A stretch of DNA of 64,000 nucleotides from Leptodontidium sp. MPI-SDFR-AT-0119. Lineage: Eukaryota > Ascomycota > Leotiomycetes > Helotiales > Leptodontidiaceae. A program made the translations under genes and the position numbers. The stretch is from positions 496,001 to 560,000 of the forward strand of contig JAHLEZ010000028.1 of NCBI GenBank assembly GCA_020726505.1, given 5' to 3'. This document shows positions 22,439 to 33,250 of the stretch, one piece after another. The notes beneath the pieces are model-generated. The model did no database searches, was not told where the DNA came from, and saw only the letters and a program-made list of their open reading frames with translations. Positions within the stretch are counted from its first letter, which is position 1. The number at the start of each line of letters is the position of its first letter.

Positions 22439-24368
22439 GTTCATTTCTCATTTAGTGACATATCTTGCGGCATCATTCAGTGATGCTGCTTTGAATTAAT
22501 TCTCCCCAAAGATGGAATTACGATACAGAAACATACACAGTTGTTCGAGGGCAGCTTCTGTGCGCCAAGTGCCATGTCCTCACCGCGCTGAGTTCTTTGG
22601 AACCTTGGCGAAATAGCTTTTTTTCCTTGTGAGATTGTCTTTGATACGGGAGGTATGAGTGGTCTGGATGGAATGGCCAGGACATGAGTGATGGATGGAT
22701 GGGTGGATGGATGGATGATGAGAGGAGGGATCACAAAAAGTCAAAACGGAGCGAACAGAGATATATCAACGAGGAGCTCCATGTATTTCCTTTGCTTTAG
22801 CGTGTGCATCTATAGTCCTTAGCGTAAATCAGACATTTCCAGACATGATCATCATCATCAATGCCGGTGTGCATATGCTATCCTGACCCTGACGTGACTG
22901 CTGCATAAACAGTGAACGGCATTCGAAATGAAGGGTGGGAAGGATGAGGGACCTTGGGCCTTGAGTTCTTCCGGGCCACAAAATCGTCCAGGGATTTACC
23001 CAAAGAACCGGACGGACGCTTCAGGTCTTCACAGGCGACTGGGCGGGGCCATAACCATATCTTGCCCTAACAAAGAAGCCATGGTCGAGTGCAGTTCTCG
23101 AGGCACGAGGACGGCCATGGTCTTAAGCCTTGGCCTTGCGGGCGAGGGGAGGCTGCTACCGTTGTAATATAGCGAAGGGGGAAGCCACACTTCTTGGAGG
23201 CAGTTGCGAGAGCATGCAGCATGCGGCATGCGATTTGACCGGCATTGATTACAATTGTGTTTGTGGTTCACAGCGGCAGATTGCAGAGCAGAAAGGGCAG
23301 AGAGGAGGATCGTGCAACACGAACCGTCAAGGGCAACAGCCTCAAACACTTCCGAATATCTTGGCAGACGGCAACCGCAGCGTTCTTCACCACTCCAGAA
23401 GCAAAAGTCCGAACACCTCCCGAATGGCAGGCCAGCAAAGTGGCCGGTCCCTCGAATTCCGACCGCACAGTCTCATTTGTTGACGGCTGAAGGATTAGCG
23501 AGCGGCAGCCAAGAGAATGCTCAAACGGCCCTGATACAGGAGGCGAGCGTGGCCCCCTGGTGTTGCCCCTGTGCAGGCAGTTAAGCGAGCTGCAACCACC
23601 TCCGAGCGTCATGCCCACGCCGGAACAATTGTGACCCTGCTATGCTTCTTGCAGGCCTTCTGCGGCCTCTTTCGACCTCTTTCAACCTTCTCCGAACCCC
23701 TTCAACAGCTTTCCTTGGGCGGCTCCACACTGGTGATAGCTCCTGAAAGACCCCTTCTGTCCAATCCGGTCCGCGAGCAGAGGCCCCAGCCAAACATTCC
23801 CCCTCTCATCACCGTTCATTCGCTGGTCTCAGACCTCTTCAACCCTCTCATCACCGTTGATTTGCTAGTCACACACTTCTCCTCCCTCCTGGACAGATTC
23901 CCGCTGTCACCATGCCTGTTCCCCCCCTGGCCCCCTTGCTGCCAAAGGCTTGACACCACGTCGGATATCCCACCTTCCTGGAGCCAAGCTTTCTCTTAAG
24001 GTTGTTACGAGGGTGGATGGATCTTCGTCGGTCGACCTGCATCCCGTGGAAGACCGCCAGGGGTCTTCGTCGCGACTCTTAACACGCCCATTTTCCTGTT
24101 GTTTGGAAAAAGTGCCTTCCTCTCGCCTCATTGCCTTCTTCGATACCCTTTCAAGCGCTGGTTTGCTTTCACATCTCAAAGACAATCGCTTCCACTCATT
24201 TGGTTCCCTACTCTTCAACTATCAATAATACCTTTTTAATCTTCCTCCGACTCTAGTTGTAATTGGCTCAGGCTGGTCCAGTTAAACTCATCTACAACTA
24301 CTATCTTCATCATCATCAACAATATCATCAATCATCAACCACTTTTCGATCGATCAATCTACTTCATA
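22439..24368. other. Intergenic region
   Basis: Includes the SSD1 3' region and the leader of the ferritin-like gene, whose last ~100 bp are CAT/CAA-rich, typical of a fungal 5' leader. The many overlapping ORFs at 22,900-24,230 have no coherent motif and occur on both strands in a GC-rich stretch, so they are treated as chance. Confidence 0.5.
22690..22720. repeat. GGAT/GATG microsatellite
   Basis: Short, slightly imperfect array of ATGG/GTGG units downstream of SSD1. Confidence 0.75.
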
Positions 24369-25456
24369 ATGCCTAGCATCAGACAGGTTTTGGGTGCGGT
24401 GGTAGTGGGATTACTGGCGACTGTGACTGCTCTCCCTGCTGCGCAAAAGCTTTCACCATACGAGAGGAGGGCGTACGAGTTCGGTCAATTGGCACGAAAG
24501 CACATGCTCGAGGAGAGACAAAATCCAGCAACTGGACTTCCTGATGGATTGACCGATGTCGATATCTTGGAATTGTACGTTGCTTCATCAGCTCAATTCC
24601 CGCCCTCGATCTCAACTAACCTTCTCTCAGTGCCCTCACATTAGAAAATCTCGAGACGGCTTTCTACCAACAAGGCTTCGCCAAGTTCCAAGACTCTGAC
24701 TTCGCTGCTCTTGGTCTCGCCCCCCAGGAAATCACGAACTTGAAGTCGATCGGAGGAACTGAAGCTACACACGTAACGACCCTCACGAGTGCCATCGCTG
24801 GAGCCGGAACTCTACCAGTCGCTCCTTGCACGTACAACTTTGCCTTTACGGATGCGAAATCTATGGTTGCAACTGCCGCAGTACTGGAGAACGTCGGTGT
24901 TTCTGCGTACGTATTCCTGTTTACTAAGTTGGAGATCTAGCTAACAATTCCCAGATACCTCGCAGCAGCTCCTCTCGTCAAGACACCTGGAATTCTCACC
25001 GTCGCCGCCGAGATTGTTACCGTCGAGGCCAGACATCAAACCTTCATCCGCACAGCATCCAGAGTCGCTGCTATTCCATCCGCATTTGATACCCCACTCG
25101 GAATCCGAGCTGTTTTCACCCTCGCGGCAGGCTTCATCTCTTCCTGCCCAGCTGGCTCCAACCTCGCAATCACCCCATTCCCAGCTCTCACAATGACCTC
25201 CGGTGCCCCAGCTGCTGTTGCAGCCGGATCTACCGTCCAACTCTCATCTACTGCAACTGGTGCCACTGGCTGTGCGTTCGTCAACGGCGGTCTACCAGGT
25301 GGAGCTGCCTTCACTTCCTTCGCAAATGGTGCCTGCACTGTCCCACCTAACTTGGCTGGTGTCACCTATGTCCACCTGACGAGCGCTACCCCAGCAGATG
25401 GCACTCTCACTGATGCCATCACCATCGCCGGACCAATGGTCATGACAATCTCATAA
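24369..25456 (+). CDS. Rds1-like secreted protein with ferritin-like domain, 327 aa
   Basis: Three exons (24369-24574, 24631-24906, 24955-25456; 984 nt). Residues 1-21 are a signal peptide (MPSIRQVLGAVVVGLLATVTA) with a mature start at LPAAQ. Residues ~65-225 match the fungal ferritin-like family: ILEFALTLENLETAFYQQGFAKF, AIAGAGTLPVAPCTYNF, AAVLENVGVSAYLAAAPLV, AAEIVTVEARHQTFIRTA, with the Glu and His positions expected of a four-helix di-iron fold (E of LENLE, E of VLENVG, E/H of EARH). The C-terminal ~100 residues are a Ser/Thr/Ala-rich beta domain with two cysteines. Relatives include the stress-responsive Rds1 of fission yeast; enzymatic activity is not established. Confidence 0.88.
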
Positions 25457-26149
25457 AGTATTGTGCTGAAGTCTCGTTTGGTTTGGATAGAGGGGAGTAA
25501 TAGAAACGGAGTGACGAATTGACAATTTTTTTTCTTGGGTATTTTTCAGCGAAGATCGCGGGGATGAATGGGTGGATGGAGCAACATGGCCGGGCAGAGC
25601 AGAGCCAAGGCACGGCAGTGACGAACTTGAGAGAAGAAGTTCACTTAGAGAGAAAGAGAGAGAACGAGCACAGCTTTATGCTCGGCAATTTTTATTGTGT
25701 GAATACATCAATCCAATTCGATTCTTGATAATGTTTATTGTACGCTGCTTGCTTCATGATTTGGTGATTTGAGTGACTGATGGGAAGCTCTTTGGTTATC
25801 TAACTGGCTCTTCTCAAACTCGGTTCTTCAGTCGAGAAGATGCTTGAAGGTTTTTCTGCACTCTAGAACTTTGAAGCAAGATCAAGGAGGAAGATAAGGT
25901 CACGTGGTAATGGTCAATCACCCAACAGGCCCGCTGGTATTGTTTTCAACTTTCAATGCCTCCATATTAACCCAATGACGCACACATACAGATCTACTCC
26001 ATGTCTTGAAATCACGACCAAGCTTTGCAAGGAGACTTCACCGGATAGATCCATCCCGTGACTGGTCAACGTAACCTTGTGCTCTCCTCCGACGACCCCA
26101 CCCCTTGGAACATCCCTCACCAGCGACGAAACATTCCAAACATCCCACC
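25457..26149. other. Intergenic region
   Basis: Holds the terminator of the ferritin-like gene and the promoter of the dihydroorotate dehydrogenase gene. No additional gene or repeat is apparent. Confidence 0.55.
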
Positions 26150-27268
26150 ATGGATCCAAAACACAGTCACAGTTCAGTATCCAAACATCTATTCTCCATC
26201 TCGCCGCCTCTTCTCAACTCAGCAAATCCCTGGGCTACATCTGAAGAGGACTTGAAAGCTCTCTACAACTGTCCTTACACCGGTGCAGTTACAATCCGCA
26301 CTTCTCTGTGGAAAGCTTTCAACCAACACCCAAATACGCATCAATACACATTCTTCTCATCATCTCGGGGCCACGCCACTGCAAACATCAATGTCGATCT
26401 CCCGGAAGGTCGTGGGGAGGTTCTTCCCGGCGAAACAAGCTCTTTAAACACGCTTGGATACAGCCCAATCGCATTCGAGGAGTACGTGACCATGCTCGTG
26501 CGCATGAGTCGGACTTCAGCCCTGCAGACGAAACAACTTGACAAACTCAAGCCGTTCATCGTCTCTGTCACTGGTTCTGCTGCAGAAGTCGGAAGATGTT
26601 GCGAGCATCTCCTCGAGGTCCTCAACGACCCCGACAAGTCCTATCCGGCTTCCGATAAGGATGCAACCTCATCCGGTCTCGATCTCATGATGGAAATCAA
26701 CTTGTCTTGTCCGAATATCCCTGATAAACCACCACCGGCTTACGATGGTGCGAGTTTGACGGAATATATCACTGCCGTCGGCCATGCGAAAGCCAAAACC
26801 CCAGTGACGTACAAGAGGGGTTTGCATGTCGGCATCAAAACCCCACCATATACCTACCAAGGACAGTTCCAGGTTTTGATTGACGCTCTGGAGCGATCTA
26901 CCTCATTGAATGGTGGCTGTCCAATATCTTTCATCACTGCAACCAACACTTTAGGGTCCTGCCTCGTTATGGATGGGAAGAATGATCCAGCTTTGGGATC
27001 AGCTAACGGGACTGGCATTGGTGGTCTCGCGGGAGATGCTTTACATCCTATTGCTTTGGGGAACGTGAAGACGATCCGCTCACTCCTGGACACTTCGTCT
27101 CATCCCGATGTGAAAAGTATTTCCATCATCGGCATTGGCGGGGTAAGTGACGCTGCGGGGTACAAGAGGATGATGTCTGTTGGTGCAGCCGCAGTCGGCG
27201 TGGGAACTGCTTTGGGAAGAGATGGTGTTGGTATTTTCGAGAAGATTACCCATGGATTAGAGGCTTGA
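26150..27268 (+). CDS. Dihydroorotate dehydrogenase, class 1A (fumarate) type, 372 aa
   Basis: Single-exon gene. The ATG at 26150 (MDPKHSHS) sits in a good context (CCACCATGG), whereas the in-frame upstream ATG at 26105 would add non-conserved residues. A flavin-dependent TIM barrel: N-terminal NPWATSEEDLKALY and GAVTIRTS; SSLNTLGYSPIAFEEY; central active-site motif MMEINLSCPNIPDKP (residues ~180-195) binding orotate and FMN; KTPPYTYQGQF; ATNTLGSCLVM; IIGIGGVSDAAGYKRMM; AVGVGTALGRDGVGIFEKI at the C-terminus for FMN phosphate. No mitochondrial transit peptide or membrane anchor, unlike the class 2 enzyme ascomycetes normally use for pyrimidine synthesis. It may be a second, cytosolic fumarate-type enzyme or act on another dihydropyrimidine-like substrate. 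Confidence 0.85.
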   Translation: MDPKHSHSSVSKHLFSISPPLLNSANPWATSEEDLKALYNCPYTGAVTIRTSLWKAFNQHPNTHQYTFFSSSRGHATANINVDLPEGRGEVLPGETSSLNTLGYSPIAFEEYVTMLVRMSRTSALQTKQLDKLKPFIVSVTGSAAEVGRCCEHLLEVLNDPDKSYPASDKDATSSGLDLMMEINLSCPNIPDKPPPAYDGASLTEYITAVGHAKAKTPVTYKRGLHVGIKTPPYTYQGQFQVLIDALERSTSLNGGCPISFITATNTLGSCLVMDGKNDPALGSANGTGIGGLAGDALHPIALGNVKTIRSLLDTSSHPDVKSISIIGIGGVSDAAGYKRMMSVGAAAVGVGTALGRDGVGIFEKITHGLEA

Positions 27269-28192
27269 GGCTGCGTTTAGATGGATGATCTACCTTGCGC
27301 GTGTTTTCTTGGTTGGCGGAGGGCAGGACTGTAGCGACGCCGTGAATATAGGGGAATGACCGGATACCGGGGAACATAATGGGCGATCTCATCTTCGGAA
27401 AAGTTCCATTTCAAGAGGTCGGCTTTCATTTGCCACAGAATTCTCGACTCGTTGGACATCCACGTCATACGGTCCGTCGGACGAAAGATTTGTGCTTCGC
27501 TTTATCGCGATTCATTCATGTCCATCCTGTTTACCGTGAAGCCTGCTTTAGATTCTTGATAGATCGTTGTAAAGTACGGCTGCTGAATGCTCAAGCACTC
27601 TCGGCATATTGAATTCGAAATCGGTTTGGCTCAATCAGCCTCTTGCAGTAGATCGTCACTCGAGCATTCCGTCCGAGGCCTATTCTCCAGTAGCGAGATG
27701 CATCTCAGCAATACGTCCCAGCCCCCATGACCTCAAAAGATATGCATCTTGCTGTGTTGACGACTTTCATGACAGGTTCGTCCCAAAATGCTCTCCCGCA
27801 TCCCCCTTTTTAGCCGAGAGTTTACCCATATCAACGAAGAATTACTGAATCAATATGGCAAGGTTCGAACAATCAAAACCTCCTGCACTCCGCACTTTCG
27901 ATGCTGATCTGATGTCATAAGAGATTTGGAATATGATATGGATCAACTTATCTGATGTCCTGTCTGGGATCTCTCTTGCGGCTGTAAGCAGAACGGCACC
28001 CTAGGAATGCTTGATGGTCGAGCTTGAATATCCGAGAACAAAGTGCTGATGATGTAAACATGGAACGATACTCTTTTGTAGGGTATAAGATATTTGGAAT
28101 CCGCAATTAGGGAAATAAGCGTCTTTCATTTGTCAGAATCTCCAAGTCAGTCAACGCTCAAACGCCGTCAAAACAATCTCGTTCACCTCGCA
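27269..28192. other. Intergenic region
   Basis: No gene recognised. Contains the dehydrogenase 3' end and the promoter of the small secreted protein gene. The short ORFs at 27379-27848 lack motifs. Confidence 0.5.
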
Positions 28193-28547
28193 ATGGTTCA
28201 CCTACCAAATCTTGTCCTGCTTGGGATCAGCGTCTTGATGTAAGTGCCCCAAAGGTCCCTGTTGGCCAACATCATACTAACCTTTCTCAAGCCCTTTCGC
28301 ATCAAGCATTCCCGCGGAGGAAGCAGCCACAACGACAAGCTGCACCACTTTCCTATCTACCGTCACGGAAGTCCGAACTCGCACCAACAGAGTCACTGGG
28401 ACCACCGAGATCATTTACCTCTATCCGTACACAGCCTACTCAACGAATACGAGCATCATTACTACGACTAGCACGAGAACGAGACCTAGGACTGAGGTTG
28501 AGACGCAGACTGTTGCACAATGTTATGTGAGGGGACAGCCGGTATGA
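28193..28547 (+). CDS. Small secreted protein, 100 aa
   Basis: Two exons, 28193-28239 and 28292-28547, split by a 52-nt intron with a clear ACTAAC branch site; too fragmented to show as one long ORF. The N-terminal ~22 residues (MVHLPNLVLLGISVLIPFASS) form a signal peptide. The mature part is strikingly rich in Thr (TTTSCTTFLSTVTEVRTRTN, SIITTTSTRTRPRTEVETQT) with two cysteines, one near each end, which could form a single disulfide. Such short Thr-rich secreted proteins are common among candidate effectors and O-glycosylated wall proteins. No homologous family recognised. Confidence 0.65.
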
Positions 28548-29317
28548 TGAGGTGGTGGTGGTGGAATTTCACTGAGAATGGAATGAGATAGGACTGGCTG
28601 TGACTGGTCTAGCAAAGACATTATCTGATGGCTGAGGAGATTAGGGCAATTAGCATTGGGAGCAAGAAGTGTTTGGGAGGTTAATTTAACAAAATCTTGT
28701 GAATCTTAGGCTATGCGTTTTCCTCACTAGATCTTTCTGTCTTCCATCACAATCGAACAACGTTTATATTTGGATTAAAATCTCGCTCGCTACATCTAGA
28801 TTGAATGGGGTGCTCTTGAATCAAGTTCCTTCCGAATGAGAACTTGGCCTTAATTCCGATATCAGGGATATTCACTTGACTTCTCGACTTCTCTGCTCTG
28901 TCAATGGCCACGATATTTCAAACTCGCCTGGAAGAGAGTGATATGTAAAAATTGGCTAGAAAGCAGTGCGGCACGGGATCTTTCTGTTAACATAGAAGAC
29001 ATAAGCCCTCTTCGTTGCTACCAATAACCACGATGCATCCAGCAAAACCGAACTTTGCCTTCAAACCTGATTTAGATGCTAGGATATAGGAGTTAACTTT
29101 CAACGATTTCGATGTCCATGAAGTATAGCAAGTCATTCCAAGCGAGGCCAGAATCAGAAAAAGCAAAGGCAAATGCTCCCGAGTTCTAGCGTTAGATCGG
29201 TGATTCGCTTCTAATTTACTGCCTCTCTTTTGATCAACACTCCAATTATTTACATGAAATTACCACACTAGAATCGCAAGGACAACACCACCCGCATCAC
29301 TGTCCCTTGCGAAATGT
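28548..29317. other. Intergenic region between convergent genes
   Basis: No supported gene. A 61-codon minus-strand ORF (28987-29172) begins with a hydrophobic stretch but lacks context and is not called. Confidence 0.5.
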
Positions 29318-31423
29318 TCAGATATATTTGTTTCCAACCTTCAAGTCCAAGACTTCATTCTCTCTTCCAAACGCCGCCCAGTTCCACTTTCCCTCAATTT
29401 GGACCCCTCCAAACTTCAGTTTCGTCTTGCCCAAATCTGGATCTAACGGAAATACACCAAGAGAATGCCCTTCAGATATCTCATCCAAACCCATATTTCG
29501 AGTTGTGAGCAGGATCGCTGAGAAAGAGGTGCTGTGTGAAACACCATTTGTGTAAAATACCCAGATCCCGATGACAAGACCTGGGATTGTGAAGAGGAGA
29601 GCTAAGCCGTACGAAATAACGAGTAGAAACGGCTTGTAAATGTAGATATTTTGAACCAAGTTCACGGTGACTGGTGTCATATTCGTTCCAGCAGATCTAG
29701 ATTGTTAGCTTAGCCATATTCAAAAAATTACCAGGGAACTTACGTGAGCTCTGAAGAGGCCAACATGCTAATCGTTACGTTGGCAGCGAGATCCTCGATC
29801 GCTCGTGCCAAAGTCCGATTCCGGCACATGTACTCAGGCTTCTTGAAGAGATCGTTGGTGTAGTTCTGTCCCCAGACGTTATTTGCGATCTCCTGGCACG
29901 CATCCAATCCAGTGCGGAGAGCGAAGTTCTTTTCTGTCAGAAAGGGAGGGGTATCGGAGCTCCAAGGGATCCACATGCTGATATTCCCGCTGATCATATT
30001 AACAACTGAGAGGTAAACCGCCTTGTAAGAATGAACTTGGTAATCGACTTCGGTTTCCTCCACTGAACCGTTCACTTGGTGACGAAGTACAAGTTGACGA
30101 GCTGCAAATACAGAATTGAAGTCTTTCATATCCTCGTACGTCACTAGTTGCTCTCCGTTTAGAAAGTTGATATGGGTCCGCCGAGTTCCATTGCCAAGAG
30201 TACAAATCATTGCATCATCCGACGTCATGACTTAGAGTTGAAAAGGGAACATTTGACATTCCGGTGTATCGCCTGGCTGCGAGGCGTTGCTGAGCGGGGT
30301 ACAGAAACTCGGGGTATAACCCATCGATCTCCCAAAGTTTGCAGGCAGATCTACTTTCCACGTGTTCAATGGTTCGATATTAGAACCACTCACAGGCTGT
30401 AAAAGGGTCAACCCTTCGCCGAGGAAAGGATCAAAGGCAGTCAGAACAACTCCGTGGAAGTCGGGAAGCCCTGGGGTACCAGGAGGATCAAGAGGAACAG
30501 CTGGATGTATTTCGGGTGTGTCTTTAAACATATTTAGAGCAAGAGGCAGAGTAACTTCAGTGACTTTAGGTATTGTCGCCGATTGATTGACAGAGTAGAG
30601 GGTCTTCAGGTAGTAGTTCAGGAAAGGAGTATATGTCGAGTTCGGAGCTTCGCACTTCAAGTATGGCCCTCGAACATCCAGACTGTAGGACGAGTTAGGT
30701 GAAGGTGGAACAAGGTCCAGAATCTTAGATGTCTGCGATGTTTGGGTAACCAACTTCTGAATAACGGGCGCTGGTGGGTGTCCCCGTATGATGGGATCGG
30801 CCCAAGACAAGGAGTTCCAGTCCAGGTGTGGGATAGACATATTTACCACCTCGGTTGCTGTCCCAGCTGTGACAGTGAGTGACCCAGGAGGTAAGAAAAC
30901 AACAAATGTTATTTCCCTTGTGTCAATGATTAGCTTGGCTCATATGAGGCTGATATTCAACGAGAAACCAGGGAATAAACAATTGCAGAAAGGCAAGTCT
31001 CACCAACAAATGATGGCTAGAACAACTGCCAGCGGAGATCTTTTCCACAGATCCGTATCCAGAAGCCCAAGAGGTCTGATGTCAATGAGAAAAGACTGTC
31101 TAGTGCCTTAAGAGTGAAAGACTTTCGCCTGACGATCGTCCAAAAGCATTGCTTGTATGCCAACCTGTTAGCAACGGCGAACAACGTCGCCACCGAGACC
31201 GCAAATATATTCCCAAACGTGTGTGCCCATTGTTGTCTGCCCTCGTTACCAGCTGGCGTGTGGTCAAGTTTGGAATAATAGACGTGGTGGCCAATTGCTA
31301 GACACAATCCGGAAAATGCAAAACGATCATCCATGCTGGCTGCTGATGCCATTTGACTCCCCACTCCACATGTCGAAGGGCAGGAACTTTGTCGAATGAC
31401 TCTTCCTCCTCGATCTTTAACAT
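29318..31423 (-). pseudogene. Fungal multi-pass membrane protein with large extracellular domain, three lesions
   Basis: The architecture is that of a fungal integral-membrane family often mislabelled 'formylmethionine deformylase-like': N-terminal hydrophobic helices (CLAIGHHVYYSKL, FGNIFAVSVATLFAVA), conserved ALDSLFSLTS and DLWKRSPLAVVLAIICW, PPGSLTVTAGTA, a long N-glycosylation-rich loop (NSSYS, NQSA, NGTR, NVTI), then a C-terminal helix (LLVISYGLALLFTIPGLVIGIWVFYTNG). Introns at 31003-30917 and 29743-29697 are normal. Three things break it: a shift near 31320 between WMIVL and FSGLCLAIG, a one-base loss near 31062 before PLGLLDTDLWKRSP, and an in-frame TAA at 30232-30234 after MFPFQL, beyond which the same frame resumes with TSDDAMICTLGNGT. 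Probably a pseudogene; consistent base errors are the alternative. Confidence 0.7.
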
Positions 31424-32340
31424 GTCGAATTGACTCGCTTGTTGCTTTCTAACAATTGGGTGTTCGCAGTAAGAGTTGGTTCGTACTGTTGAAGTGTCGA
31501 CAAAATCTTCCGAGGGACAGCAGGAGATGTAGCTCGATAGCCCGGGTCTAGTAATTTCAGCTAGGGAACTGCAACAGAGGATATCTCACTTTTTGTTTGA
31601 TATCTAAAAGATGCAGTGGAAACAACAATTCATTCTTCGGTGTAACTTTTCATCGGGCAATCGATGATCCAAGTGCATAGAAATCCTTAAAAGTGAGCCC
31701 TCAGGAGTGCTGGCACAAAATGATGGGACTCAAACTACAATCAGACAGTCTTCCTGATCCAACCTCCTCTTCACTCGCTGGGTAAACTTGAGAAATGCTG
31801 CCCCTGCTTTTAATCTGTATCACAGCCCCTCGGCGGTCATACCGCCCTATGGGGTTACTGCTCCATAAGCGAACTGCATAAATTCAATATCCGTCAGTAA
31901 CATAGGAGGTTCCTCCAGGTCCGTGTCAACATGTCTTATGTTCTATACTGCTTGGGACTTATGGCTTTGAGCGATCAGGTCTCATTCTTCACGGTTAAAA
32001 GACATTTCTCGGAATAGATAACCTACAGCTGCCGACTTTGAACTTCAAAGAACATCAAAACAGTTGAATATCAGCAATGCCGTTGGGGTTGAACGAATGA
32101 ATGTAAGAGCTGTGTGGGTAAATAAGGTCAGGACCGATAAGCAGGTTGAAAGAAATCATTTTCATCTGTACTTTTTGTGCGGTTGTTCATTCCTGCGGTC
32201 GCTCCACTACTGACTAATTCTCAATCAGATTCGATTGGAGGAATCTTCCATTCGTTCTCTGAAGGCTACATGATGGCTCTCGTCAACTTGACATTCGGCC
32301 TCCAGATCACAAGCGTTCGAACACACCCGAGTTTGAAACT
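31424..32340. other. Intergenic region
   Basis: Between the membrane-protein pseudogene and the acetylesterase gene. No motif-bearing ORF, repeat or RNA gene found. Confidence 0.5.
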
Positions 32341-33250
32341 TCAGGATGCCCAGCCTGGAGGCGCAGTCGAGTTTGTCGTATTACCTAAGATGGTTGGATA
32401 GATGTACGTCCCACTCGAAAGAGCACCTGCAATCGTGCTATTCGGCCTCGTCCATTTCTTCCCGTCTCTCAGTGCATCCCCAATCAATAAACTGACCAAG
32501 TTTCCGAAAAGGAGCTCACCACTGGGATTCAAATGCGTGCGGTCACTGGGGCTGAGGTTGTAGGTGTCTGAGAGTGGTGTTCCCACGGCATTGATATAAT
32601 CCGTGGATGCACGATTCAGGTCGATGTACGGGACACGCAGAGATTTGGCAACAGAAATGGTGGCATTGGCTTGCTCGGCCAGATTCTCAATTACTTTGCC
32701 CGTGGTTGAGTTGAAGCCACGTCGGGTCAGAGAGGTTGTCATGATCTGTGAAGAGGTGAGAAACGTTCCAGAACATGAGGGTATTTGTGACTTACAGGCG
32801 TGCCTCCAGCCACCAAGACTTCTTTAGCAAATTTCGCTAGATTGGCCGTGAACAGTTCCAAGCTGATATTGGATGCCGCCTTTTGGTCGTTATGTCCGAA
32901 CTGAAGCTTCTGATTAGCTCAAGATGTCCTGCTAATGCCCCTACTTCAATTCGTACCTGAATCGTCACAAATGGCCAATACCCCAACTTGCTTGCCTTCT
33001 CTACGCTGGCCAGTGTGGTATCCCATATACCCTCTGCACGGAATGACGCAGTAGTGGCTCCACTTTTGCCATAGTTTATGCCAAAGGATCCTGTGGTGAT
33101 TGTGGTGATGAATCCATTCCCCCAGCCTCCATTGATCGCTGTCGTTGAGTCTCCGGCGAGAAAGAATGCAGCGTCTCTCCGGCTGTGGTGCAATGGATAT
33201 GCGGCAACTCCGACGAGAAATAAAGGATGAAGGAGGGTGAGGAGCTTCAT
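32341..33250 (-). CDS. Rhamnogalacturonan acetylesterase-like SGNH hydrolase (CE12), 267 aa
   Basis: Three exons: 33250-32957, 32900-32796 and 32745-32341, with introns of 56 and 50 nt. Signal peptide MKLLTLLHPLFLVGVAAYP. SGNH blocks are all visible: FLAGDSTT (nucleophile Ser in GDS, ~residue 34), GWGNGF, FGHND (block III Asn), and SDRTHLNPSGE near the C-terminus (catalytic Asp and His). Two N-glycosylation-like NST/NTT sites follow at the tail. The family removes acetyl groups from rhamnogalacturonan I, helping pectin breakdown; length is close to the Aspergillus enzyme. Confidence 0.9.

Noticed and set aside
22928..24228. Several overlapping ORFs of 80-140 codons on both strands
   Set aside because: They overlap in GC-rich DNA, have no domain or signal peptide, and frames change with no splice logic.
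28987..29172. 61-aa minus-strand ORF with hydrophobic N-terminus
   Set aside because: Could be a small secreted protein, but nothing beyond the hydrophobic start supports it.
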